A DNA stretch of 64,000 bases, taken from contig CM055265.1 of assembly GCA_029237695.1 (NCBI GenBank), positions 214,536,506 through 214,600,505 on the forward strand, written 5' to 3'. A model generated the notes under the pieces. It did not search any database and was not told the origin of the DNA. It saw only the letters and a list, made by a program, of their open reading frames with translations. Below, piece after piece: positions 34,801-47,746 of this stretch (within the stretch, counting starts at the first letter, position 1; each line of letters begins with the position of its first letter). Origin of the DNA: Conchocele bisecta (lineage: Eukaryota > Mollusca > Bivalvia > Lucinida > Thyasiridae). A program made the translations under genes and the position numbers.

Positions 34801-35040
34801 TTTAACCCTTTCACCCCTAAGTAACTGCAATGGATTTTAATATGTTAATTGTCCGATCAATCCAATTGTCACAAAAAGATTTTCAGACTAATCTCATTTA
34901 TGAAATAGGGGGTGGTTTTTTTTGCTAAAAAGTATGAAAATTACTTGCAAAAAGTGCAGATCTTGATGAAGACGGCTCGTCACGAGCCGGCTCATCTGGA
35001 TCTACACTGTTTGCAAACACTGCTATAGAGGGCGGTAGTG
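34801..35040. mobile_element. MITE with TTAACCCTTTCA end
   Basis: TTTAACCCTTTCACCCCTAAGTAACTG opens the copy. The palindrome GGCTCGTCACGAGCCGGCTC lies at about 34974. The right end is decayed. It belongs to the family at 10594. Confidence 0.55.
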
Positions 35041-35430
35041 TTCCCGTAGTGCTGTAGTTAGCCAATTCCCGTCCTTAAAGATAAGACAAACAAACTAATG
35101 AAATTATGATTTTCAATGTGAGATTTAAGTATGTGCACCAACAGTTTTGTAACCACAGGTTCAGGTTCTGGTTATAGTGGCATTTATTGTGTGGTCTCGT
35201 TTTTGCCATAGCACAGTACGTGGTCGTTCAAAAGCCAAGACTTGTGACACGATACTGTAGCTCATTTTGTGTGTGGCCATTTGTTAATCTGTGCGTGAAT
35301 CAATGTGGTGTTTATATTCAGAATACTAATTTATTGAATGTGTCTAGTAGCCTATTTCACCAACATTGCAAAGTATACTTATCTGGCAAAGTATACTTTG
35401 AGGAAATAATCATGTATTTTTCCCGTAATG

Positions 35431-36368
35431 CATTACAGTCAAACTTGCATTAAGCGACCACCCAAGGGAGACACCAAAAATGGTCGCTTAGAACAATGGT
35501 CTGTTAACACAAAAACGAAAGAAAAAAAATGGAAATCCGGGTAGTGGTATGTCCGGTTATATGGTTTAATATTCGGAATCAGGAAATCGCGAATATTAAA
35601 CATTAACATAGAAATAAATACATTAGAATACTACCAGTAATGTTTACTGTGCACTTTTCTCAATTATTCAGGCTTTATTTTATCAAAATAGATGAAAGAA
35701 TTTGAATGTTATTGCAAAATAAAATCGCCCAGCTGAAATCGCAAATAGGCATGAGTTAATTCCCTTTTGTAATCACTAAGAGCGAGTTCGAGCTTAAACT
35801 ATGGTTACTATAGTTCAACTGAACAACCGCGAACGCAGACTGGTTCGACCAGTGACGTCATACATCTACTATAGTTCGACTAGCCAAAAGACGCCTGTTC
35901 CTCCAGTTTCAAGATGGCGGCGAATAGGTAAAAAGTTCTAGAGAGCGTGAAATTTACAATGAAATTCTCCAATAGACATGCGCAATGCATCTACCGGTAC
36001 TATAGTTCAACTATAGTATGAACCCGAACTTGCTCTAAGGAAACTAGCGATTCAGAACGCGGTTTCAAGTCAACAATCATAAACAATGCAACATTCACAC
36101 AGTGACAGGGGATTTGTTTCCTTTGTTTGTCACACGCTTGAGGCTAATTTCACCTGGGGAAAGTGATATCCTGTCAATTAAATTAATGGTTGTTTAATAC
36201 AAACTAACATTGCTTTTGTTTACAAAATAAATGACCGGTGGTCGCGTTAAGGGAAAGTCGTTTAATACACTGTCATTATATAGGCCAAATGGTCGGGGGG
36301 GAATTGAAAGTGGTCGCTTAAGACAAAAGTCGCTTGATGCACGTGGTCGCTTGTGCAAGTTTGACTGT
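35431..36368. mobile_element. ~940-bp non-autonomous DNA transposon, TACAGTCAAACTTGC ends
   Basis: The TIRs are TACAGTCAAACTTGCATTAAG and, inverted, TACAGTCAAACTTGCACAAG; both then carry CGACCAC. A second MITE is nested at 35779-36039. No transposase is seen. Confidence 0.65.
35779..36039. mobile_element. nested MITE with AGAGCGAGTTCGAG ends
   Basis: AGAGCGAGTTCGAGCTTAAAC at the left and CATACTATAGTT...CCGAACTTGCTCT symmetry at the right, with TATAGTTCAACT repeated inside. It lies inside the 940-bp element. Confidence 0.55.
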
Positions 36369-36910
36369 ATTTCATATAGACTGCATAACGACTGCATATC
36401 CTTAAATTGAAAATTTCTCCCTCAACGTGTACTTGGCAAGAAAAGCACGCTATGAGATTTGCGCTAAGAGTTTTCAGCTACCCACCGTAAGTTGGATTGG
36501 CTTGAAACTTTATATACTTATTTGTCATCATCCATATTTTCATTTTATTTTTCCTCATTGCAATTTTCAGGCATTGCATTGGTCAATTTCATATCATGTG
36601 ATAAACATATTCTACCGTGTCGCCCGCTTCACAACGCAGCGAGCAATATTAGAGGGAAATATTACCCTCCCGTGCCGAAAATTCCCGAAGCGTAATTACG
36701 GAAACGGGCGAAGTCTGGTTGGACTGCCTCGGCATTTATTCAAAATAGGGGAAGGCATACAAATGAAATGACAATGGATGATGGGCTGGTATCCTGTTCT
36801 TGCCATTCCTGGTGTAGTATTTGCAGCCAGCAAGCCTTTTGCTGCTGTTTTTGTTTCTGAATCCGCGACTTTAATGAAGTTCATAATAAATATTTGGTAT
36901 AATAAATTAA

Positions 36911-36995
36911 ATACGGCCCTTGGTTGAGGGGAATATTGTGGAGTATCTCCCCTCAAAAACATAATCCACAATATTCCCCTCAACCAGGGCAGTAT
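36911..36995. repeat. hairpin with ~30-bp arms
   Basis: The arms ATACGGCCCTTGGTTGAGG and (inverted) TACTGCCCTGGTTGAGG continue into GGAATATTGTGGA on both sides, around a 22-bp loop. It is of MITE or fold-back type. Confidence 0.6.
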
Positions 36996-37094
36996 TTGTA
37001 TACCCATGCAGCACCTCTGCTCAGGGACAAATACTTTATTTGTGTTAGTTTTTCAGGGGTGATTTCAGTGTTAATGATTTTGTGTTGATTTTTG

Positions 37095-38036
37095 TCGCGC
37101 CCGCTTGCGGAAAGTGCGATATAGTCGGCACTTTGGCGTACGTACGTGTGTCCGGTTAAAGTTAAGTTTTTTGGTTAAAGTTTTTGGTTAAGTTTTTTGG
37201 TTAAAGTTTTTGGTTAAGTTTTTTGGTTAAAGTTTTTCGTTATACTATATCTCTGCAACTGCTTTGCCCATTACCTTGAAACTTCACATGGGTGTTTATC
37301 ATTATCTATATTTTCATTCTACCCCCCTCCCGTGCGGTCCCTGTGCCCAATGTCTAGGTCAAATTACTTTGAAGTTTTTGGTTAAGTTTTTTGGTTAATG
37401 TTTTTGGTTTAGTTTTTTGGTTAAAGTTTTTCGTTATACTATATCTCTGCAACTGCTTTGCCCATTACCGTGAAACTTCACATGGGTGTTTATCATCATC
37501 TATATTTTCATTCTACCCCACTCCCGTGCGGCCCCTGTGCCCAATGTCAAATTACTTTGAAGTTTTTGGTTAAAGTTTTTTGTTAAGTTTTTTGGTTTGG
37601 TTAAGTTTTTTGGTTACTTTGAAGTTGAATTACTTTGAAGTTTTTGGTTAAGTTTTTTGGTTAAAGTTTTTGGTTAAGTTTTTTGGTTAAAGTTTTTTGT
37701 TATACTATATCTCTGCAACTGCTTTGCCCATTACCTTGAAACTTCACATGGGTGTTTATCATCATCTATATTTTCATTCTACCCCCCTCCCGTGCGGCCC
37801 CTGTGCCCAATGTCAAGGTCGAATTACTTTGATTGTTTTGGTTAAAGTTTTTTTCGCGCCCGCTTGCGGAAACCCCGATATAGTCGCCACTTTGGCGTAC
37901 GTACATACGTACGTGTGTCCGGTTAAAGTTTCTGGTTAAGTTTTTTGGTTATAAGTTTTTCGTTATACTATATCTTTTTTTTTAGTGTCCATGCCTCGCC
38001 ACAAGGCGCGACATGCAGGCCGAGGCCATCTAGTTT
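37095..38036 (+). mobile_element. pearl/Helentron-like element, copy C
   Basis: It opens GTCGCGCCCGCTTGCGGAAAG and ends GGCGCGACATGCAGGCCGAGGCCATCTAG. The core has repeats with TTGGTTAAAGTTTTTCG, CTATATCTCTGCAACTGC and CCCAATGTCAAG. A second 5'-type start at about 37854 suggests a tandem or nested arrangement. It is the closest relative of the copy nested in the Polinton. Confidence 0.6.
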
Positions 38037-39430
38037 AATGGCATTGTTTATGATTTTGTTTATGTTCAAGATTAGACCGTAAATGTATGTATTTAGTAAA
38101 TGTTTCATTAAAAGTGACTTGGTATCCTATGTAATATAACCGCATTAATGATGCTAATGTTTGGTTCATTCATGTTCTCAATGCATGGCCTGTCCATGAC
38201 GCTATCAACTACAAGGTCAATGTCCAATGATTGAAACTCAAATTGAAGTTATTTGTTTGTTCAAGCAGCTGCTGAGGGGTGTATGTGAGCCCACTGGCTA
38301 TATTTATGGCCGTGACTGGATAAATGGGGCCTATGGGTTTTGTGAACAGTCAAGAGTTTAATCCGCAAGCACACTCCTGTAGCTTGATAATGATCTACAC
38401 TGTCTGTTAGTGCCCTGATGGATAGTTGATTGACTGAATGGTGAATGGTGTAGACCCTGATCAGACTGCGCGGATGCGCAGGCTGATCTGGGGCTACACT
38501 GGTCGCATTGCCCATAACCCCCATTTTTTTCAGTCACAAAGACATTTATATTATTGTTTTATAAGCTTTGTTTTACTGTGTTCTTGCATTTTGTTAGGTT
38601 TATGTTTAAGTGTGTTGAGTGATATGGAGATTGAGTGTTTTGTTCGGTGTATTGTACAACATGTCTGTAGATTAGCTGACCACATTGCATTACTAATTAG
38701 TTACGGTATTTATATACAAAAAAGGGTTATTTATTTTACCAACCTAACTCCTGATTAGCCAGCAAACTCAGTTTGGTCTTATATAGATATATAATTTTAT
38801 GCTTCATGTTTCGTTTCGTGAATACTATAGACCCTAATCAGACTGTGTATATTCTCAGGTCACACTGGTTGCTAACTCTCGACAAGGGCATCGTTATTAC
38901 GAAGCTAATCCCCTCGCTGGCAGCCTTGATAATAATAAAAAAATGGAACACATTTACCTTACAAGGTGAACATAAGTCTTCAGTGACCTTGACATTGGGC
39001 GGTCGGACATGGGTCGTATGCAAAACAAAGCACGATCCCTAAATATACATTGTGGCCGAATATTATCAAAATCTGTGAAGCTGTTCATAAGTTATTGAAA
39101 AATGATAGGTGTTACTAATGTACGTATGTACACATATACGTCCATGGATTAACGCTATATCCCCTCTTGCCCAGAGACGTGTGCCCAAATCTCACCACTA
39201 ATGATGTTTCATGATGTGTAAGCCCTGCTATGCCACGGTGTGCAATCATGAGAAAAGTGTAATGTTTGATACCATTTTTACTAAGCATAGACGTAGATCA
39301 TCAAAATCCATCGTTGTTTGGAAGATTAGTTAACTCTTTGCATGCTGGGAAATTTGTGGGCTATAAATAGTTAAAAAATAGCAGACGAGAATTAATTGTA
39401 TTTTCTTTTATTTCTCCCTATAAATATCAT
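38037..39430. other. repeat fragments, no gene
   Basis: It contains pieces of the family with GATCAGACTGCGCGGATGCGC at about 38450 (palindromic GCGGATGCGC core) and an inverted fragment of pearl-like flank (GGTCGGACATGGGTCGTATGC at about 39002). The short open frames lack any familiar motif. Confidence 0.5.
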
Positions 39431-39431
39431 G

Positions 39432-39500
39432 AATATGTCTTGGAATTTCATTAGAATTGCGTCCAGAGGACGCAATTCTAATGAAATTCCAAGACATATT
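39432..39500. repeat. perfect 33-bp-arm hairpin
   Basis: The arms 39432-39464 and 39468-39500 are exact inverted copies with a 3-bp centre (AATATGTCTTGGAATTTC ... GAAATTCCAAGACATATT). Symmetry extends weakly outward through TTTATTTCTC. Confidence 0.85.
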
Positions 39501-40117
39501 TACAGAGAGAAATAAAACATATGGTCCTAATTTGTTTGGCTGATATTTTCGCTGCTAGCATGCAAACATTTTTATCACATGAATACGAAATGCAATTACA
39601 TATGTGGCCACCACACTTTCACATACAATGCCTGAATGGATGCCATATTCACTGATATTCATACTCCACAACCCTCATTGTCCAGCCCATCTCTACTTGA
39701 CCATAGCTGTTGCTGGGATGTTAAAACCTTTTCACTATCACTCTGTCTTTGTCCGGATCTGTATTTTCATCGCACTTCCAAAAAGCTATACTGTTACGAT
39801 AAAAAGGTTTGTACGAATACATTTGAGAATACATTTCAGAATTTGCTTCTCAAATTAATGTACTAGTAGTTCACCAATGCTACTATGTTCCATCTACACG
39901 GGCACATCATTACATGTGAACTTTTCAGCTAAAGATTTGCCAACATTGGCTGTAAGTGCAAATGTTTTTGTCATACTAAGTTCAGTGAAACAGGCACCAG
40001 TAGTACATTGTCCAGCCCTATGTTTATTTAACTTTTCACTTTGTTCTTTGGCTTGTTTCATGCCAGCTACCATTAATTGCTATACCTTGGCGTACAACGT
40101 ATGTCGGATGGGTGGAA

Positions 40118-40507
40118 GGTGGGTGCAAGCGATGGGTAATTTAATGATCGGTGTTCATCCTTGCCAGAATCCCGACTGGAGACCTGGTTTGGCCCTCACA
40201 TACGTCTTTGGCATTTTGTATGTGACAGTTGAATCTGGTTATACCCCTTATGTGAGTATTACGATTATTCGTAATCCTATTTTAGGGGAAGGGGCCAAGT
40301 GACTTTGGTGTGGTATGGACCTGCCACCAGGTCAGGTTATTCTAATTTCAGGGCTGAATATATTGTTTCTCGATGTAAATATTCAGTTCTGATTTTGGAA
40401 TTTTCCCCCCAATGCAGCAGGTTAAAACGGGATCGAATCCGTTTGCCCGGCCTTACATGACCTTAGCTGTTGATAGGCCGTTAAACACCAATAAACAAAC
40501 AAACAAA
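40118..40507 (+). mobile_element. SINE-like repeat with TAAACAAACAAAC tail
   Basis: It contains GTGGGTGCAAGCGATGGGTAA, TTGGCCCTCACATACG, GGGATCGAATCCG and the end GACCTTAGCTGTTGATAGG-CCGTTAAACACC followed by (AAAC)n. At least six further copies lie in the window. Confidence 0.6.
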
Positions 40508-40606
40508 CAAACAAAACAAAGTATGTCGAGGGATACTAGTATATAGTTTTGTATATCTGCCTGTCCATAAGATTTTGTAAACGTTTTTGTTTCTCATCCA
40601 GGCGGC

Positions 40607-41037
40607 GGCCGGGGTATCCGTGAGCCTCTGCTCACTTGCTCTGGTGGGTGGCAGGTGGGTGCAAGCGATGGGTAATATAACGATCGGGTTCATCCTTACC
40701 GGAATCCCGACTGGAGACCTGGTTTGGCCCTCACATACGTCTTTGGCATTTTGTATGTGACAGTTGGATCTGGTTATATCCCTAATGTGAGTATTACGAT
40801 TATTCGTAATCCTATCTTAAGGGAAGGGGCCAAGTGACTTTGGTGTGGTATGGACGTGGCACCAGGTCAGGTTATTCTAATTTCAGGGCTGAATATATTT
40901 TTTCTCGATGTAAATATTCCGTTCTGATTTTGGGATTTTCCCCCCAATGCAGCAGGTTAAAACGGTATCGAACCCGTTTGCCCGGCCTTACATGACCTTA
41001 GCTGTTGATAGGCCGTTAAACACCAATAAACAAACTA
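40607..41037 (+). mobile_element. SINE-like repeat, second copy
   Basis: A near-identical sister of 40118-40507, about 490 bp downstream. It adds a longer 5' part (GAGCCTCTGCTCACTTGCTC), which recurs inverted at about 47265. Confidence 0.6.
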
Positions 41038-42580
41038 CTCACTTTCTTTAGTTGGTATACCTCTGGTATATGTATTTGTCATGGAATATATAGTTTTCAC
41101 CTTTGTGTCCAGTCGTAAACCCCTGCTCACATTTCTGTCCCTTGTATAACTTCATTTCTCTATGAAAGTATGTATTGTGACAAATTTATTCAAACCTTGA
41201 TGTGCTATGATTTAGAAATGTTCTGTTATTTTAATTTAAGCATGTGCCTGTTTTGTTGAAATGTTATTGTATGCCAGTGAATTCTATAATTTTACCCTAA
41301 TAACCCTAAATATTCTGAAACAATTTACTTTAGGAAACACATATAAACATAGGGTTTCCCACAATAAATAGTTTGGGTTAACCTTTACACCGCTATCTTA
41401 ATTTTTTGTCGTCTGCTGTTTATTTTTTATTTTCCATTTTTATCATCAAAAACATGCTTTAACAGCACTTTAGAATAAGTTACAACATGCTTTGACAGCA
41501 CTTCAGAATCATTTCCATTTCAATTTGTTTTGGGCAACCCCTATTTTGTACTCAAATAGTGTCCAAATATTGCACCGGCCATTTCTACAGCCGACATTCA
41601 GTAGGATACTATACTGCAATACACGGCTGAGGATTCTGATAAACATTCGTGAATGGTGGCTGTGATGGTAGAGATGTGGCTTTTGCAATTTGTGACCCGT
41701 CTAGCTCCTGCTCATGTAGCCTGATAGCGATCTATATTGCTTGTTAGAAGCACGACGGGTGTTTTATTGATGGAATGGCAAACAGTGCAGATCCTGATCA
41801 GACTGTGCGGATGCACAGGCTGATCAGGATCTACACTGGTTGCAAAACCTGTTGCCCAATTTCTCCAGTCACATCCACAATGGAGAATGGAGACTCATGT
41901 TGACCCTGAATACATAATGATAAACAATCTGGGTCTGTGATCGTTAAACTTTCTTAGCACATTCTCGAAATTGGTTGTCGAAATCTGGGGTTGGCTTGGC
42001 TGAGACCGAGTACAAATCAGCCTTGACCAATCAAACTTCATGATTTTGAGTGCGAGAATCGAGTACACAGTGAAAACATCTTTATAATCATAGGCCCTGG
42101 TATCGGAGCTATACCAGTCTTTAATGTCCTGGTGCATTTGTTTATTTTGTTATCGTGTGAAGTATTTTTAACAGAAATAAACGACCATGATGACTGTACA
42201 ATTCATCGAGTCTGGTTGTAGCCTTTTACCGAAGTCTGTGACTGTAAACATGAATCTCATCATCAAGCATCAAAATCAGGCAGTTAATAGTCCAAGCACA
42301 AGTTCATTTGTTATAATCCCCGAGCTCATCCACCTTTTGCCCATACATGTAGCTAAGCAGAATGGATGACGATTATCTAATGTATGCTGGTTACTCAATT
42401 CCATGTATGCCCTTTTCCGAGGTGAATGCCTATTTATTATTGCCAATAAAATATGTACACCTCATATACAAGTGTTGTTTTATTATAGTGTCGCCCCCAT
42501 TGAAAGGATCAGTTGGTTTTGACTTATGAGAGACACTAATCTCCGACAGCAATACTTCCCAATTCCTAACCTATATGCCA
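41038..42580. other. repeat fragments, no gene
   Basis: Half of an AACCCTTACA-type MITE lies at about 41385-41530 (GGTTAACCTTTACACCGCTATC, ACATGCTTTAACAGCAC). A GATCAGACTGTGCGGATGCAC fragment lies at about 41790. No coding signal or splice structure was recognised. Confidence 0.5.
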
Positions 42581-42582
42581 GG

Positions 42583-42722
42583 CATCAGATAGGTTGGCAC
42601 TTGGTACCATCGATTTAACTAGCTGGCGGCTTACCAACTGGCCATATCAGCCCAAGCAGAGGCTTGAACCTTCGACCTCGCAGTTGCGAGGCGGAATCCT
42701 TATCCGCTAGGACGGATAGGCC
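42583..42722 (-). mobile_element. tRNA-derived SINE fragment
   Basis: On the - strand CCTATCCGTCCTAGCGGATAAG (A-box region), CCGCCTCGCAACTGCGAGG and AAGGTTCAAGCC (B box) form a tRNA-like head. The body to about 42583 is short. Confidence 0.55.
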
Positions 42723-42829
42723 ACGTCAACAGGTTTTTGTTGTTCTCTTGGCCAATATGTTGTTAAACCTCTTTCAGTCAGTCAATCAACGATTGTCCGT
42801 GTTCATCCAGATTGAGTGGGTGGTGGTCG

Positions 42830-43280
42830 GGCGAATGAGACGGTGTAAATTAACGGTAGTGGTTCCTCATAGGAATCACTATTTGCCTGGTTTGGCCCTC
42901 TGGTACGTTTTTATCTTTGGCTCTTTTGTTACCAGGGAGTTGAATTGGGTTATTGCCCATTATAAAAGTAATAATATTATTACTGATCCTACTGCTTTTG
43001 GGAGGGGCCAAGTGATTCTGGTGTGGCGAGGACCTGGCATCGGATCAGGATTATTCTGATTTCAGGGCTGAATATATAGTTTTGTTCTTGCAAATATTCA
43101 GTTCTGATTTTGGGATTTCCACACCCCCCACCCCCCCCCCCCCCCCTATGTGTACATGTACTTGAAAATGTACATGTACTTGTACAGGTAATCTATGGGA
43201 TTTAGTACTAAACCCATTGACCCGGCCTTAAATGACCTTAGCTGTTGATAGGCCGTTAAACCCCAACAAACAAACAAATC
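42830..43280 (+). mobile_element. SINE-like repeat, third copy
   Basis: The same family as 40118: TTGGCCCTCTGGTACG, GTGATTCTGGTGTGGCG, and an end at GTTAAACCCCAACAAACAAAC. It includes a run of 16 C at 43131-43146. Confidence 0.6.
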
Positions 43281-43889
43281 ATCCAGTTTGGGTTATCTTC
43301 CCAACCACAGCGGACAGTCACCTTGAAAGATACACACGAGTAACATCCGTAAATGTTTTATACCAATACTTCCCATAGCTGACCAACCGCCCTAGACACA
43401 TGTCTTTAGTATATTCTGTCTTCAATATATCAAGTGATGGTTTTTAGAAACGTATATATAGATTATATAGCAAATTACGGAATAGGCAGAACTGCTCGCC
43501 TGGAATGGAAGGTGAAGATACACACATTGTTCTATCTACATTGGGAGCATAATGATTACTTTACTCCCGATGTCCCAGCTGTCTGTTTACATTTCGGTCA
43601 GGAATTTAGGAATTCCTGTGAGCCTCGGAATTCCTACACGTTTCCTAGACTTGCCCGACTTGCCCGACTTGCCCGACTTGATCGCTCTCTGTTTAATCAG
43701 GGACGTGATTATAGAAGAGCTGACCCTTTCACCCCTACATATCTGACGTTGATAGTTGCATGCTCATTTCAGGACTGTTCCATTAATCAGATATAGGGGT
43801 ATAAAAATACTGACAAACACTGCAGATCCTGATGAGATGGCTTGTTACATCTGGATCTACAGTGTTTGCAATGCAATGTTGGCTTTATG

Positions 43890-44730
43890 GTCCGTTTAGT
43901 TGAAATGGTGAATACTGATGCTTTGACAAGAATTCCGCCACGGAAGTGGTGTCACGCATGCCGAGGCATTTGACTGTAACATGATCATGTGCTAAAGTAA
44001 GCATCACAAAAACCGTCAGAGAAGTGCCTGAAAAAAATAAGTACAGAGAATAAATAGTAATGTCCGTTAACATTTTAAGAAACGCAGTTATCGCCTCTGC
44101 TATCAGTGTGGAAATTTACGTCTGATATAAAATGTATAATAATGCCAATCAATATGTGGGGTAATGGTGAATGAATGTTTACTTTGCCGGAAAATGTCTC
44201 AGATGATGTCTCTGATATAAAGAACAGTTTGTACCTACCGAGTGGGCATGTACCTCTTTAATGGTGGCATCCGGGTGTTTCGAATCATGTATCAAGTGTC
44301 CAAATATTGAAGCAATCTGTTAAGTAATTAAAGTTATATCATGATGAAGAAACTTGTACAAACTTTTTGACGCCAAAAAATGGTTCCACAAAAAAATGTC
44401 AAGGTCGTGTTAATGGCAGCATGACTGTGTTCCAAATGCTCACTTATATCAAGTGTCCACATATTGAAGCAATTCGTCAAGTAATATTAAAGTTATACGA
44501 TCATGAAGAAGCTTGTGCAAACCTTTTAACACAAAAAAAAATGTGTTTAAAAATGTTAATGTAAAAAAGGTCCAGGTCATGTTAATGGCGGCATGATTGT
44601 GTTCCAAATATCAAGTGTCTAAATATTGAAGCAATCTGAAGTAATTTTACAGTAATACCACAATGACGAAGCTTGTACAAACTTTTTGACATTTCGGAAG
44701 ACGACGACGGAAAAAAAAGAGCCGACTATT
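43890..44730 (-). mobile_element. pearl-like element, unoccupied relative of the Polinton target
   Basis: Inverted relative to 11248-11845 plus 31250-31340. It shows CATGATCATGTGCTAAAG at 43981, where the Polinton-bearing copy has CTTTAGCACATG, then the element, then CACATGCCCATG. Tandem units with AGTTATATCATGATGAAGAA follow to about 44690. Confidence 0.6.
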
Positions 44731-44739
44731 CTGCTAAAA

Positions 44740-45118
44740 AAGCAGGCCCTCAGGTACGTTTTTATCTTTGGCTCTTTTGTTACCTGGGAGTTGAATTGGG
44801 TTATTGCCCATTATAAAAGTAGTAAGATTATTACAGATCATACTGCTTTTGGGAGGGGGCCAAGTGATTCTGGTGTGGCGAGGACCTGGCATCAGATCAG
44901 GATCATTCTGATTTCCAGATCAGGATCATTCTGATTTCAGGGCTGAATATATATTTCTTTTTATTCTAAATATTCAGTTCTGATTTTGGGATTTCCCCCC
45001 CATTTGTACATGTACTTGTACAGGTAATATATGGGATTTAGTACTAAAACCCATTGACCCGGCCTTAAATTACCTTAGCTGTTGATAGGCCGTTAAACCC
45101 CAACAAACAAACAAAAAC
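44740..45118 (+). mobile_element. SINE-like repeat, fourth copy
   Basis: GTTTTTATCTTTGGCTC, GAGGACCTGGCATCAGATCAGG (a short internal duplication near 44900) and an end GCCGTTAAACCCCAACAAAC. It is closest to 42830-43280. Confidence 0.6.
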
Positions 45119-45742
45119 CAACAGAATATGAAAAAATAACACAAGTCTTATGTTTAAAACTTTATTTATAATAAACAAAACTCAACAAAACAATGTTCAC
45201 TACCATAGATACTAAAGGTTCAACAAGCACAGATTGTGTAAGCAGCATGTATTGGGTGGGACAGATGGCACCAGATGATTAATACAATAATAGTGGTATA
45301 AAACTACTGTAATAAACCTAAATATTTGGTCACCATTGGTTTTGGGAAACCCCTACAAATAGAAGTTTTCCAAAACCAATTGTATCCAAATACAATATAC
45401 ATTGTTATTGTGATGAACGTGTAGAACCATACTAACCCAAACGATTGGGGCACTCTTTGTTGTGGGAAACCATATATTTATAGTAATTTCCAATAACCTC
45501 CGAAAGGAAGCACATTTAATACACATTGTTTTAAAGTCACTTTTTATTAAATTTTCGACCACATGATCTTTATCAAAATAGTGTGAAACTGTATTGGCAG
45601 TCCTATGTGCCATACGTCAAACCGCGAAACCATGATACACCGACATCATGACATCCGGCTCACAACATCCGGTTTACTGCTACAATATGGACGTCACACT
45701 ATTTTGAAAAAGACCATGTGGTCGAAAATTTAATAAAAAGAG

Positions 45743-46138
45743 TGCTTGTTTGTTTATTGCTGTTTAACGGCCTATCAACAGCTCAGGTCATTTAAGGCCA
45801 GGCTAATGGGTTCGATCCCGCATTCAACCTGCTGCATTGGGGGGGAAATTACAAAATCAGAACAGAATATTTACATAAAAAAAATAATATATTCAGCCCT
45901 GAAATTAGAATAACCCGACCTGGTGCCACGTCCATACTGCACCAGTCGCTTGGCCCCTTCCCCTATTAAAAAGTAATACTGGTAGGATTATTCTTATAAG
46001 GGGTATAACCAGATTCAACTGTCACATACAAAATACAAAAGATGAATGTGAGGGCTAAACCAGGTCTCCAGTCGGGATTCCGGTAAGGATGAACCCCGAT
46101 CATTAAAATACCCATCGCATGCTCCAACCTGCCACCCA
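45743..46138 (-). mobile_element. SINE-like repeat, fifth copy
   Basis: Reverse orientation: the tail complement TTGTTTGTTTATTGCTGTTTAACGG comes first, then CGATCCCGCATTCAACCTGC and GGTCTCCAGTCGGGATTCC. Confidence 0.6.
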
Positions 46139-46259
46139 CATAATAGAAAGAATGACTTTAAAACAACATATATGTATAGGTTTCTCGAGAAATAAGTGTC
46201 TGGATATTTAGGGTTATTGTGGTAATACATGCAATACATTCTACATGACTGTTCACAAA

Positions 46260-46520
46260 ATGTACATATGACACACGATAATTTTGTACCTTCGGACATT
46301 TGCATAATTTCATGAATACTTTTACAAAATATTTTCCGTAAATAGTGTCAAAAGTTGACAACATTTTTAGAGTACGGAATATAATTCCGCATGTACATGT
46401 ACTCTGAAATTTTGTCAACTTTTTACATTATTTATGAAAAATATTGTAAATTTTAAAAAACGTCTTTAATGACATTACGCAGATGTCCGAATGTACAAAA
46501 TCACAATCGTGTCTTATATG
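46260..46520. mobile_element. fold-back MITE, relative of 240-1544
   Basis: The arms ACACACGATAATTTTGTACCT and (inverted) GACACGATTGTGATTTTGTAC flank paired blocks (ACAAAATATTTTCCGTAAA and TTTATGAAAAATATTGT) and the palindrome TACGGAATATAATTCCGCA. Confidence 0.5.
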
Positions 46521-47009
46521 TATTTCGATGAATGGAAAACAGGTTAAATACCTTTGCAATTTGTCTTGAGACAATTCTGATCTTGCACACACAGACTGAT
46601 CAGAATCTACAATGTTTGCTAAGCTGGTGAAACATTTATCAATACTCTGGTGAATATTATATATCCTGGGGTGAAGGCAATTGATAAAATCTCTCGCATT
46701 ACACGGTGTTATGACAACAGGTGTCATGTGACCAGCCTGGTCATATCTGATTACGGTCTACACTGTTCGACATTCGATATGGAACAAATTAATTATGGCA
46801 TCAAACGTCAGAATGAATTTAATCTGGATGTATACTGGTGTAAAATGTCTTCAGTCTGTTTCATTGATTGAATGGCGAACAGTACAGATCCTGATCAGAC
46901 TGCGGTGCGGATGCACAGGCTGACCTGGATATACACTGGTCGCAAAACCCATAAGCCCAATTTCTCTAGTCACAGCCACAAATATAGTGTCTATTATCTG
47001 GCAAACCTG

Positions 47010-47121
47010 GGCCCGGTTGCTCAAAACATTTGTTAGCTTAACAGACTGTTAAATCCTTAACAATGTTTAATAAGGATTTAACAGTCTGTTAAGCTAACAG
47101 AAGTTTTGAGCAACCGGGCCC
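47010..47121. mobile_element. fold-back MITE, GGCCCGGTTGCTC ends
   Basis: Arms of about 49 bp (GGCCCGGTTGCTCAAAAC, TTAGCTTAACAGACTGTTAA, ATCCTTA) fold on each other around 11 bp. A second copy is at 48580-48687. Confidence 0.75.
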
Positions 47122-47746
47122 TGGCATATTTCGTCTCCAGCCAGTGTACATCCTGATACTGTTCACGTGTATAGTCGATTGTAATCTTCACTGCAGGTGC
47201 TGCAAGTGTCCTTTCTGTTGATAGGAGGTAAATCTCTAATCAGGCAACCATTACACGCTGGACAACTAGAGCAAGTGAGCAGGGGCTCACAGATACCCCT
47301 GGCCGCAACTCGGTCCGACCACCAAATACAAGTCATTTGACCTCGACCTTGCAGTCCGGGTATGGAAGGTACTTTGAAGCAATTTCCAATAATTAAGATA
47401 ACTAACTGACTCACAGTTGCAGAGCTACTGTGTACTTTAACGCAAATAATAAAAAACGCAAATACGAAAACGATATAGCCCTTGATATATTTTGTATAAT
47501 TAGGTACATCTCGCTAGTGGAACAACAAATACAGCTCTAGTTTTCCCTAAGCATTTAATTAAAATGAACACTACAATTGTCTACCATACGTAAAAGTTTA
47601 ATCAGAGTATGATTCATATTATCTATATTTTTCTTGGCATTAAACTCCACATTTTCATGATAAAGGTTAAAATCACCTTGGATGCAAACACATAGATTAT
47701 AACAACTATTAAACTATATAAGACAACTAACTGACGGTGTAAATAT

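Noticed and set aside
43127..43146. C-run as a functional i-motif or polypurine signal
   Set aside because: It lies at the position where other SINE-like copies have a short C tract (CCCCCC), so it is most simply a homopolymer expansion or sequencing error.
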